Source: Agromyces albus (lineage in GTDB: Bacteria; Actinomycetota; Actinomycetes; Actinomycetales; Microbacteriaceae). From it: 64,000 nucleotides of DNA. Every line of letters starts with the position of its first letter. The stretch's first letter is position 1. The notes under the pieces were generated by a model that was given only the letters and a program-made list of their open reading frames with translations, was not told the origin of the DNA and made no database searches. Location of the stretch: positions 558,001 to 622,000 of the forward strand of contig NZ_JAUSWX010000001.1 in NCBI RefSeq assembly GCF_030815405.1, written 5' to 3'. The translations under genes were made by a program, and so were the position numbers. Of the stretch, positions 1 through 7,531 are shown in pieces.

Positions 1-1
1 C

Positions 2-61
2 GAGTGTCTCGTCGCGGTCGGCCTCATCTTCCTGCTCCTTCGTCGAAGGGATGACTCATGA
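2..61 (+). CDS. C-terminal end of a sugar ABC transporter permease (partial)
   Basis: Only the last 19 codons are present. They encode a hydrophobic stretch (LVAVGLIFLLL) followed by the basic tail RRRDDS, as expected for the final membrane helix and cytoplasmic end of a MalF-type permease. The stop codon overlaps the next gene's start in an ATGA, so the two are translationally coupled. The family is inferred mainly from position next to a MalG-type permease. Confidence 0.6.
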   Translation, partial: ECLVAVGLIFLLLRRRDDS

Positions 62-987
62 CCGCCCCCGTGCTCACTCCGGCCGCGCCGCGGCAGTCGG
101 AGCCGCAGCCACCTCACCCGGCTCGGCCAGCCCGGCGCCGGACGCCTTCGCTCTCGCCCCGACTCCGCATGCAGCGCTCGCTCCTGACCGTGACGATCGT
201 GCTCATCGTGATCGTGCAGGTGTATCCGCTCGCGTGGCTCTTCCTCACGAGCTTCCGCACGGCAGCCGATTTCGCCGGCGGAAACCCGTTCGCGCTGCCC
301 TCCGAGTGGACGCTCGACAACTACGCGCGTGCGTTCGACACGGGCAACCTCGGGCTGAACATCGTCAACAGCCTCGTCGTCACGCTCGGCTCGAGCGTGT
401 TCATCGTGCTCGCGGGCATGATGGCCGCCTACGCGTTGCGGGTGCTCGGGTTCCGGTTCAGCGGCCTCGTGAAGGCGCTGTTCCTGCTCGGCATCATCGT
501 GCCGGTGCAGATCGCGCTCGTGCCGCTCTTCATCGACTACTCGCAGATCGGGCTGCTCGACACGCACCTGTCGATGATCATTCCGCTCGCCGCGTTCGCA
601 CTGCCGATGGCGATCTACCTGTTCTCGTCGTTCTATGAATACATCCCGCGTGAGATGTACGAGGCCGCGTCGATCGACGGTGCCGGCCCGTACCGGATCT
701 TCGGCCAGATCACATTCCCGCTGTCGGCCAATACGATCATCACGGTCGTGCTCGTGAACAGCATCTTCATCTGGAACGATTTCATCTTCGCGAACACCTT
801 CGTGCTCTCGGATGGGCTCAAGACGATCCCGCTCGGCCTGCAAAACTACATCGGAGCGATGGGCAACACCGACTGGACAGCGACGTTCGCAGCCGTCTGC
901 GTGACGGTGACGCCGCTGCTCCTGGTCTTCCTCGTCTTGAACAAGGCGATGATCAGCGGACTCGAGAGTGGAGCAACCAAGGGATGA
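58..987 (+). CDS. Carbohydrate ABC transporter permease, MalG type
   Basis: This inner-membrane subunit of a binding-protein-dependent sugar importer has 309 residues. An Arg/Pro-rich cytoplasmic N-terminus of about 40 residues precedes the first helix (about 41-62), and several further hydrophobic segments follow. The EAA loop that docks on the ATPase is visible near residue 202 (EAASIDGAG, then the downstream FPLS). The start overlaps the upstream permease stop (ATGA), and its own stop overlaps the LacI start. With the GH32 gene two positions downstream, the likely cargo is sucrose or a fructo-oligosaccharide; that substrate is inferred from context only. Confidence 0.93.
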   Translation: MTAPVLTPAAPRQSEPQPPHPARPARRRTPSLSPRLRMQRSLLTVTIVLIVIVQVYPLAWLFLTSFRTAADFAGGNPFALPSEWTLDNYARAFDTGNLGLNIVNSLVVTLGSSVFIVLAGMMAAYALRVLGFRFSGLVKALFLLGIIVPVQIALVPLFIDYSQIGLLDTHLSMIIPLAAFALPMAIYLFSSFYEYIPREMYEAASIDGAGPYRIFGQITFPLSANTIITVVLVNSIFIWNDFIFANTFVLSDGLKTIPLGLQNYIGAMGNTDWTATFAAVCVTVTPLLLVFLVLNKAMISGLESGATKG

Positions 988-2003
988 GCACCTCGGAGCA
1001 CGGCAGACACGGCCCGGCCGTCACGATGCGCGACGTCGCCAAGGTCGCCGGTGTGTCGGTGGCCACGGTTTCGCACGTCGTGAACGACAAGCCGGGTGCC
1101 CGCATCGGCGACGACGCCAGGCGCAGGGTGCAAGAGGCGGTGATCGAACTCGGCTACCGGCCGAACGCGCTCGCGAAGACGCTCTCGCAGGGCACGTCGC
1201 GCTTCATCGGTCTCGTCGCGGATGCGATCGCCACGACCCCGTTCGCCGGCCAGATCATCCATGGTGCACAGGACGAGGCGTGGAAGCACGGCTACGTACT
1301 GCTCGTCGCCAACACCGACGGCAACCTGGCGGCCGAGAACGAGGCGATCGCGATGATGCTCGAACACCAGGTGCACGGCATCCTCTACTCGACCTGGTTC
1401 CACCGGGAGATCCAGGTGCCCGAGGCGCTGCACCAGACCGACACGGTGCTCGTCGACTGCTTCGCCGAGGGCAGCGGGCTGCCCGCGGTCGTGCCCGACG
1501 AGGAGCAGGGCGGCCGCACCGCGACCGAGGAGTTGCTCGCTGCGGGCCATCGCAGGATCGCGTTCATCAATACGACGACGCCGTCGCCGGCGCAGAGCGG
1601 ACGACTGGCCGGGTATCGCGCTGCGCTCGAGGCGGCGGATGTCGCCTACGACGAGTCGCTCGTCTTCCCCGCGACGCCCGAGCAGGAGGGTGGCTACGCG
1701 GCGACCGCCGACATCCTCGAATCGAAGGCGACGGCGGTGTTCTGCCACAACGATCGCGTGGCGATGGGCCTCTACGACGGGCTGCGCGAGCACGGGTTGC
1801 GCATTCCCGACGATATCGCCGTGATGGGATTCGACAACCAGGACGTCATCGCCGCCCACTTGCGCCCGCCGCTCTCGACGGTCGCGCTGCCCCACTACGA
1901 GCTCGGGGTCGCGGGCGTGCGGCTGCTGCTCGGCCTCGAACCCGGCCCCAGTGCCGGTCCGCAGCTGGTCGCCTGCCCGCCCATCAGACGGCACTCGATC
2001 TAG
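984..2003 (+). CDS. LacI-family transcriptional regulator
   Basis: The 339-residue protein has the usual LacI length. The N-terminal helix-turn-helix and hinge are clear (MRDVAKVAGVSVATVSHVVN, then the YRPNALAKTL hinge region), followed by a periplasmic-binding-protein-like effector domain (for example VMGFDNQD and STVALP near the C-terminus). It overlaps the permease stop by four bases and precedes the GH32 gene by 8 bp, so it is embedded in the sugar operon it probably controls. No operator for it is visible in the window; the operon promoter lies upstream of base 1. Confidence 0.95.
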   Translation: MSTSEHGRHGPAVTMRDVAKVAGVSVATVSHVVNDKPGARIGDDARRRVQEAVIELGYRPNALAKTLSQGTSRFIGLVADAIATTPFAGQIIHGAQDEAWKHGYVLLVANTDGNLAAENEAIAMMLEHQVHGILYSTWFHREIQVPEALHQTDTVLVDCFAEGSGLPAVVPDEEQGGRTATEELLAAGHRRIAFINTTTPSPAQSGRLAGYRAALEAADVAYDESLVFPATPEQEGGYAATADILESKATAVFCHNDRVAMGLYDGLREHGLRIPDDIAVMGFDNQDVIAAHLRPPLSTVALPHYELGVAGVRLLLGLEPGPSAGPQLVACPPIRRHSI

Positions 2004-2011
2004 GACACGAG

Positions 2012-3487
2012 ATGCACGACATGCACGCCATGACCGGCCGAGTGCCGAGACCTGCATTCCACTTCACGCCGCAGCGCAACTGGATGAACGACCCCAACGG
2101 GCTCGTCTACGACCGCGGCCTCTGGCACCTCTACTTCCAGTACAACCCCGAGAGTGCGGAGTGGGGCAACATGAGCTGGGGCCACGCGACCAGCGCCGAT
2201 CTACAGCACTGGACCGAGCATCCCGTGGCGCTGCCGTATCGCGATGGCGAGCAGATCTTCTCGGGCTCCATCGTCGCCTCGCCGGCCGCCGACGAGACGC
2301 TGCTGACCGCGTACTACACGAGCGCCTACGACGACGACCATCAGGCGCAGTCGATGGCGACCAGCCGCGACGGCGGCTACACGTGGGAGCCCGACGCCGG
2401 AAACCCGGTGCTCGACCGCGGCACGAGCGCCTTCCGCGACCCGAAGATCATCAGGTACAGCGATGGCACAGGCGGCTCCCGTTGGATCCTGCTCGCCGTC
2501 GAGGCCGACGACCGCCAGGTGCTGTTCTACTCGTCGCGCGACCTTCGCACTTGGGAGTATCTGAGCTCGTTCGGTCCACTCGGCGACACGGGCGTCGTGT
2601 GGGAATGCCCCGACCTCGTCTCGCTCGCGATCGACGGTGACCCGAATCGGCTTCGGTGGGTGCTGCTGCTCAGTGCGAACCCCGTCGGCGACGACGCGAA
2701 CCCCGACGGCTCGTCGATGAGTTACGTCGTCGGGCAGTTCGACGGCGTCACCTTCACAGCGGATGCCGCGGAGCTGGTGCGACTCGATCACGGACGCGAT
2801 TTCTACGCCGGCGTCACCTTCGACAGTGCGCCCGACGGCGAAGCGGTCATGCTCGGCTGGCTGAGCAACTGGCGCTATGCCGGGGTGTTCCCCTCGGCTC
2901 CGTGGCGGGGTGCGATGTCGCTGCCGCGGCGGTTGTCGCTGCGCACCGTCGGGGGAGCACCCCGCCTCGTGCAGCAGCCGCCGAGCTTCGTTGACGAGCA
3001 CCTTGCGGCCGCGGCATCCTCGACCGTCTTCGGCGCAGCCCGGCCGTTCGACTTCACGTTGAGCGGCCACTTGCTGATCGAGCTGGAATGGGAGCCCGAG
3101 TCCACCGGAACGCTTCGGCTGCAGCTGCGGGGCGACGCCGATGCGCTCGTCGAGCTCGAGCACGACTCGCTCTCGAACGTGCTGCGTATCACGCGGGGCG
3201 GCCGTGCCATGGAGGCCGTGCACCCCGACTTCTCGTCGACGAGCACCGTCGAACTCGGGGGTGACGGTGACCGCTCGGTGCGACTGCTGCTGAGCCTCGA
3301 CGGCCCACTGCTCGAGGTGTTCGCCAACGACGGCGAAGCGACGGCTTCGAACCTCGTGGTGCTCGGCGCCGGCCCCGTCGAGGCGATTCTCGACACCGAG
3401 CGTGACGGTCCGATCTCGGTGACCGTCGCCGACGTACGCGCCGCGGAAGGACGTGCACTCGCGTCACTCGCCGGCGCACTCGGCTGA
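2012..3487 (+). CDS. Glycoside hydrolase family 32 (sucrose/fructan beta-fructosidase)
   Basis: It hydrolyses beta-D-fructofuranosyl linkages in sucrose or fructo-oligosaccharides. All three GH32 signatures are present: WMNDPNG at residues 24-30 with the nucleophile Asp27, FRDPK with the stabilising Asp143, and WECPDL with the acid/base Glu198. A five-bladed propeller is followed from about residue 330 by the usual C-terminal beta-sandwich. No signal peptide is seen, so it acts in the cytoplasm on imported sugar. ATG 2012 is the first start after the lacI stop; in-frame ATGs at 2021 and 2030 are alternatives. Length 491 aa is normal for the family. Confidence 0.95.
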   Translation: MHDMHAMTGRVPRPAFHFTPQRNWMNDPNGLVYDRGLWHLYFQYNPESAEWGNMSWGHATSADLQHWTEHPVALPYRDGEQIFSGSIVASPAADETLLTAYYTSAYDDDHQAQSMATSRDGGYTWEPDAGNPVLDRGTSAFRDPKIIRYSDGTGGSRWILLAVEADDRQVLFYSSRDLRTWEYLSSFGPLGDTGVVWECPDLVSLAIDGDPNRLRWVLLLSANPVGDDANPDGSSMSYVVGQFDGVTFTADAAELVRLDHGRDFYAGVTFDSAPDGEAVMLGWLSNWRYAGVFPSAPWRGAMSLPRRLSLRTVGGAPRLVQQPPSFVDEHLAAAASSTVFGAARPFDFTLSGHLLIELEWEPESTGTLRLQLRGDADALVELEHDSLSNVLRITRGGRAMEAVHPDFSSTSTVELGGDGDRSVRLLLSLDGPLLEVFANDGEATASNLVVLGAGPVEAILDTERDGPISVTVADVRAAEGRALASLAGALG

Positions 3488-3520
3488 TCTCCGGCATCCA
3501 ACCACCGCCGCTCGACCTCG

Positions 3521-3542
3521 GCGGGCGCACCGTCGCGCCCGC
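3521..3542. terminator. Possible hairpin terminator between convergent genes
   Basis: A perfect 8-bp stem (GCGGGCGC/GCGCCCGC) with a 6-nt loop lies between the ends of the GH32 gene and the convergent hydrolase. It has no U-tract, so termination is only a suggestion. Confidence 0.35.
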
Positions 3543-3565
3543 GAGACAGGAAAGGAATGACCACC

Positions 3566-4423
3566 TCAGCGCAACCGGTGCCGATCTGCCCAGCGCCCGA
3601 TTGCGGCGGCGATTGCGTCCGGCCGATCCTCCTGCGCGTGATGACCGGCGAGTCCGCCGTCGGTGATCTCGAGCGAGGCGATCGAGGCGGCACACCATTC
3701 CGTCATTGCGTCATCGATGAGCAGGGTCGGCGAGCCCGAGAACTTCAGCAGCAGCTTCGGCACCGAGGCGCTCGTCGCAAGCCATCGATCGTAGGCCTCG
3801 ATGCGTTCGACGAGACCTGCTGGTTCGCCGCCGAGCGGCATCTGCCGCGCCCACGCGAGCACGGGTGCGCGACTTTCGGGGGTGGGGAACGGCGCAAGGT
3901 ACGCGTCGAGCTCGGCGCCGACGACCGGCGTCAGCACGCCGCCGGCGAATGCTTGACGGATGAATGCGTCCGTGGTGAGCACGCGTTCCTCGCCCAGGCC
4001 CGGTGTGCGCACCGACTCGGAGCGGGCTTGCGCCTGCGGTGACAGGTCGCTCCACTCCATCGGTTTCACGATGCTTTCGAAGAAAGCAACGCCGAGTACA
4101 CGGTCCGGATGCCGCGTGGCCCAGTCGAACCCGAGCGCACCGCCCCAGTCGTGGCCCACGAGCACGGCCTGTCCTACGCCGACGGCGTCGAACCATTCGT
4201 CGAGGTACCGCGCGTGGTCGGCGAAGAGGTACGCGAGATCGGGCTTGCCGGATCGGCCCATGCCGATGAGGTCGGGCGCGAGCACGTGCCCGTCTCCGAA
4301 GCGATCGATGACGTTGCGCCACTGGTGTGAGGATCCGGGGTTGCCGTGAAGGAACACGAATGTCGCACCCTCGCCGTGCTCTTCGAAATGCATGGTGGAG
4401 TCGAGTATCGGGATGGAGGGCAT
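3566..4423 (-). CDS. Alpha/beta hydrolase, haloalkane-dehalogenase-like
   Basis: The sequence follows the haloalkane dehalogenase (HLD-II) pattern. It has an HGNP oxyanion/halide loop, the nucleophile elbow GHDWGG with Asp as nucleophile (most alpha/beta hydrolases have Ser), a Glu after the next strand (FFESIVKP, like the catalytic Glu of DhaA/LinB), and a C-terminal His in GHHAQED. Asn of HGN and Trp of HDW match the halide-binding pair. I chose ATG 4423 because AGAAAG lies 8 bases upstream. The longer GTG form (4465) would start inside a perfect palindrome that looks like an operator. It is divergent from a MarR gene. True dehalogenase activity versus another hydrolase function is not settled by sequence. 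Confidence 0.82.
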   Translation of the reverse strand: MPSIPILDSTMHFEEHGEGATFVFLHGNPGSSHQWRNVIDRFGDGHVLAPDLIGMGRSGKPDLAYLFADHARYLDEWFDAVGVGQAVLVGHDWGGALGFDWATRHPDRVLGVAFFESIVKPMEWSDLSPQAQARSESVRTPGLGEERVLTTDAFIRQAFAGGVLTPVVGAELDAYLAPFPTPESRAPVLAWARQMPLGGEPAGLVERIEAYDRWLATSASVPKLLLKFSGSPTLLIDDAMTEWCAASIASLEITDGGLAGHHAQEDRPDAIAAAIGRWADRHRLR

Positions 4424-4456
4424 GCTCGTCGCTTTCTGCTTATCTACATCAGTAAT

Positions 4457-4471
4457 GTTGGCCACGCCAAC
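4457..4471. promoter_or_regulatory. Palindromic operator in the MarR/hydrolase divergent promoter
   Basis: GTTGGC-CAC-GCCAAC is a perfect inverted repeat. A related half-site (GTTGGCC, 4486-4492) lies nearby. A minus-strand TTGACA (-35-like, 4494-4499) precedes it, so a bound repressor would cover the hydrolase promoter. It is presumably the site of the adjacent MarR protein (inference). Confidence 0.6.
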
Positions 4472-4519
4472 GGTATGCGAAAAACGTTGGCCGTGTCAAT
4501 GAATTGGTATGCTGGCTCG

Positions 4520-4963
4520 ATGGCCGAAGAACTCGCTCCTCGTTTCGCGCTGAGGGCCACGTGGAGGCTCTCTACGGTCGCGCAGCGTTCGCACCAGTTG
4601 CTCGCGGGCGCGTTCGCAGAGCGCGGCCGGCGCGGCTACGACTATCGTGTGCTCGCTGCGCTCGCCCATTTCGGTGAACTCCATCAGGCGGCGATCGGCC
4701 GGCATACCGGCCTTGATCCGAGTGACGTGACCCAGACTGTTCGCGATCTCGAGGCGGCTGGAGACCTCACCCGGCGACCGAGCAGCGAAGACCGACGCCG
4801 TATGGTGATCGCGATCACCCCAGCCGGCACTCGCACCCTCGACTACCTGGATTCAGCGATCGACCGGGCTGAGACTGCCCTGCTGGCGCCCTTGAGCGAC
4901 GCCCAACGCGAGCGACTCCTCGAGTGTCTGGAGGTGTTGGCAGAGGCGTACGATCCAGATTGA
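4520..4963 (+). CDS. MarR-family transcriptional regulator
   Basis: The 147-residue winged-helix regulator shows the MarR DNA-binding core: a recognition region (HTGLDPSDVTQTVRDLEAAGDL) and the wing RRPSSEDRRRMVIAITPAG. ATG 4520 gives the normal family length; an in-frame ATG at 4499 would add seven residues. It is divergent from the dehalogenase-like hydrolase and shares the intergenic palindrome, the classic arrangement of a substrate-responsive repressor with its target enzyme. Confidence 0.9.
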   Translation: MAEELAPRFALRATWRLSTVAQRSHQLLAGAFAERGRRGYDYRVLAALAHFGELHQAAIGRHTGLDPSDVTQTVRDLEAAGDLTRRPSSEDRRRMVIAITPAGTRTLDYLDSAIDRAETALLAPLSDAQRERLLECLEVLAEAYDPD

Positions 4964-5061
4964 CGGCGCTCGCCGGCGAGCCAGCTCCGCGGGGCTCCGG
5001 TGCGGGAGTGGGTCATGAAACTGAGCCGAGGCGGCAGCGGATGTCACGTGCTCTGGCTTGC

Positions 5062-5790
5062 TCACGCGTCGGCTGCCTTGACCTCCTGGCGATGCACCTT
5101 CTCGATGCCGTCGAGGATCAGCTCGAGCCCGAACCCGAACTCGTTGCCGTAGGCGTAGCCGGGCTGGAGAATGAGCGTCACCGCCATCTCCGCCAGGTTC
5201 GGGAACGCGTTCGACATCATCTCCTGCTGCGCCATGATGTCTTCGGTGGCGGCGCCGATGTCGCCCGACGCGTCGAGCGGCAGGGTCGCCTCCTGCATGG
5301 CGAACCCCTGCACGTAGCTGTCGAGCAACGACATCGCGTGGCCGACGAGGGGCATCGAGAATCCGGCAGCGCGAAGCACACCGATGGTCGCGTCGAGATG
5401 CCCGAGGGTCGCCGGGCCGGGCGACGTGCGTGCGTCGAGGTTGATGGCCCACGGATGCCGCGCCAGCACCGCGCGCGCCGACTCGGCGCGCTCGAGCATG
5501 GCCGTCCTCCATCCGACGCCGGGCCGGGGCACGGCCATTTCCGAGTACACGACGTCGAGCATCCCGTCGAGGATGTCGTTCTTCCCCTTCATGTGGTAGT
5601 ACAGCGACATCGGCGTGATGCTCAGCTCGGTCGCGAGCTTGCGCATGCTGACGGACTCGATTCCGCCCGCATCGGCGAGTTCGACCGCTCGCCGCACTGC
5701 TCGCTCGCGCGTCACGGGTTCCCTGGTCGCTGCCGCCGTTTCACTTTGCGCGCCTGACACTTCGCCTCCGGTCTTCGGCCTATCGGCCAT
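5062..5790 (-). CDS. TetR-family repressor with TetR_C-type ligand domain
   Basis: The 242-aa protein has an N-terminal TetR helix-turn-helix (ELADAGGIESVSMRKLATEL, then the SLYYHMKGKNDIL recognition helix region) and a C-terminal all-helical domain like that of tetracycline-type repressors. An extra 25 or so hydrophilic residues precede the helix-turn-helix. It is transcribed divergently from the DUF4386/SDR pair, and the gap carries two near-identical 17-bp palindromes, so it very likely represses both itself and that operon. Confidence 0.93.
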   Translation of the reverse strand: MADRPKTGGEVSGAQSETAAATREPVTRERAVRRAVELADAGGIESVSMRKLATELSITPMSLYYHMKGKNDILDGMLDVVYSEMAVPRPGVGWRTAMLERAESARAVLARHPWAINLDARTSPGPATLGHLDATIGVLRAAGFSMPLVGHAMSLLDSYVQGFAMQEATLPLDASGDIGAATEDIMAQQEMMSNAFPNLAEMAVTLILQPGYAYGNEFGFGLELILDGIEKVHRQEVKAADA

Positions 5791-5812
5791 CCGTGATCAT
5801 CCCGTCGACGAA

Positions 5813-5829
5813 ACCATACACCGTATGGT
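5813..5829. promoter_or_regulatory. TetR operator copy 1
   Basis: Perfect palindrome ACCATAC-ACC-GTATGGT (7-bp arms, 3-nt centre) just upstream of the TetR start. Confidence 0.75.
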
Positions 5830-5845
5830 AGCGTTCAATCAAATG

Positions 5846-5862
5846 ACCATACGGTGTATGAT
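5846..5862. promoter_or_regulatory. TetR operator copy 2
   Basis: Same 17-bp site in inverse orientation with one mismatch (reverse complement ATCATACACCGTATGGT), 33 bp from copy 1 and upstream of the DUF4386 gene. The pair suggests two dimers, one per divergent promoter. Confidence 0.72.
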
Positions 5863-5889
5863 TCGTCACTTTTTGAGATAGGTCACAGC

Positions 5890-6552
5890 ATGAACACCAC
5901 GCGAAACCCGGAACGGCTCGCAGCACGCTGGGTGGGGGTGCTCATGTTGAGCGCCTTCCTCCTCTACGGCATCGGGAGCATGCTCGCGACGAGTGCCGCC
6001 GCTGCCGTTGCTGCCGCTCCCGACTCCGCCGGCGGAGACCCCCTCTTGGCCACCGGCGCGGTGATGATGCTGCTCAACTCGGCCGCCGTCATCGCCATCG
6101 GCGTGCTCATGCTGCCGATCCTTCGGCCGCGCACCCCGATCATCGCGGTCGGATACCTCGCCACCCGCATCTTCGAGGGCGTGGTGCTCGCCATCGGCGT
6201 CATCAGCCTGCTCACGCTGTCAGCGGGTGCCGTCGCGGGCGATTTCCTCGCCTACAACATCGCCATGGCCGGGCTCGGCACCGGCAGCCTCTTCTTCTGC
6301 GTCGCGCTGTTCCGGTCGCGCCTCGTTCCGCGCTTCCTCGCCGTGTGGGGCTTCGTCGGCTACGCGTCGTTCGCGCTCGGTTGCGTACTCGAACTCCTGG
6401 GGTTGGCCGGCGCCGGCCTCGTGTCGACCATCCCCGGCGGGCTCTTCGAGGTGTTCTTCGCGGTCTGGCTCATCGTCAAGGGCTTCAACCCCGTGGCGAT
6501 CACGGCACCGATCACGCCCGTCGCCCTCCGCACGTTCGCGACGCAATCATGA
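5890..6552 (+). CDS. DUF4386-family integral membrane protein
   Basis: The 220-aa protein consists largely of hydrophobic helices (about six). The DUF4386 landmarks GYLATRIFEGVVLAIG, FRSRLVPRFLAVWGFVGYA and IPGGLFEVFFAVWLIVKGF are readable. No biochemical function is known for the family. ATG 5890 has GAGATAGG upstream; an ATG 36 bases earlier lies inside operator copy 2. The stop overlaps the SDR start (ATGA), so the two are co-translated and under the divergent TetR. Confidence 0.85.
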   Translation: MNTTRNPERLAARWVGVLMLSAFLLYGIGSMLATSAAAAVAAAPDSAGGDPLLATGAVMMLLNSAAVIAIGVLMLPILRPRTPIIAVGYLATRIFEGVVLAIGVISLLTLSAGAVAGDFLAYNIAMAGLGTGSLFFCVALFRSRLVPRFLAVWGFVGYASFALGCVLELLGLAGAGLVSTIPGGLFEVFFAVWLIVKGFNPVAITAPITPVALRTFATQS

Positions 6553-7454
6553 CCGCCACGACGGCGACCGGGCCGGCTTGGACGGCCGAGCGGATGCCGC
6601 GACTCGACGGCGCGACGATCATCGTCACCGGCGCGAACAGCGGCATCGGCCTCGAGGCCGTGCGCGCCTTCGCCCGACACGGAGCACACGTCGTGCTCGC
6701 CGTTCGCGACGAGCAGCGGGGCCGGGATGCCGCGGCGACCATCGAGGGATCCACTGAGGTTCGCCGGCTCGACCTGGCCGACCTCGCGTCGGTGCGGCGG
6801 TTCGCGGCCGACTGGACCGGCGACATCGACATCCTCGTCAACAATGCGGGCGTGCTGATGCCGCCATTCGGCCTCACGACCGACGGCTTCGAGCTGCACT
6901 TCGGCATCAACCACCTCGGCCACTTCGCGCTGACCAACCTCCTCCTCCCGCGCATCACGGGCCGCGTCGTGACTGTCGCCAGCGGCGAGCACCGAGCGGG
7001 CACGATCGACTTCGACGACCTGAACTTCACGACCCGGCGATACGGCTGGGGCTCGGCCGCCTACGGGCAATCGAAGCTCGCGAACCTGCTCTTCACGCTC
7101 GAACTGCAACGACGGCTGGATGCCTCGGGGTCGCACGTCTTGGCGACGGCTGCGCATCCCGGCATGGCCGCCACCAACCTGGGGTCGAGCTCGAAGAAGA
7201 ACCTGATACTGAACGCGGTGGCGAAGATCGCCGTGCGCCTGTTCGCGCAAGACGCCACGAGCGGAGCCGCCCCCACGCTCTACGCGGCGACCGAGCCGAT
7301 GCCCGGCGCCGGCTACGCAGGCCCCGGGGGCCGGCGAGAGATGACCGGGCCGCCGGTGCTCGTCGGCCGCTCCGACGAGGCCGCGGATGCCGCGACCGCC
7401 ACACGACTCTGGGCCGCATCCGAAGAGCTCACCGGCATCGGCTATCCCCTGTAG
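6549..7454 (+). CDS. Short-chain dehydrogenase/reductase (WW-oxidoreductase/retinol-dehydrogenase-like)
   Basis: The 301-aa NAD(P)-dependent oxidoreductase has the classical SDR signatures: TGANSGIG cofactor loop near the N-terminus, LDLADLASVR (adenine pocket Asp), NNAGVL, and the catalytic YGQSK. The VLAVRDEQRG segment after strand 2, with its basic residue, favours NADP. The C-terminal region is like other bacterial homologues of retinol dehydrogenases. Substrate is unknown. It is coupled to the DUF4386 gene by ATGA and falls under the TetR pair of operators. Confidence 0.92.
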   Translation: MTATTATGPAWTAERMPRLDGATIIVTGANSGIGLEAVRAFARHGAHVVLAVRDEQRGRDAAATIEGSTEVRRLDLADLASVRRFAADWTGDIDILVNNAGVLMPPFGLTTDGFELHFGINHLGHFALTNLLLPRITGRVVTVASGEHRAGTIDFDDLNFTTRRYGWGSAAYGQSKLANLLFTLELQRRLDASGSHVLATAAHPGMAATNLGSSSKKNLILNAVAKIAVRLFAQDATSGAAPTLYAATEPMPGAGYAGPGGRREMTGPPVLVGRSDEAADAATATRLWAASEELTGIGYPL

Positions 7455-7531
7455 CACGGCACCACTCATTCACGACCGCGCCGACCGCCCACAGCCACCG
7501 TCAGCGTTTGGGCGTACGCAGCCGAGCGGAC

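Noticed and set aside
4968..4981. GC-rich palindrome after the MarR gene considered as a terminator
   Set aside because: It has no loop and no U-tract.
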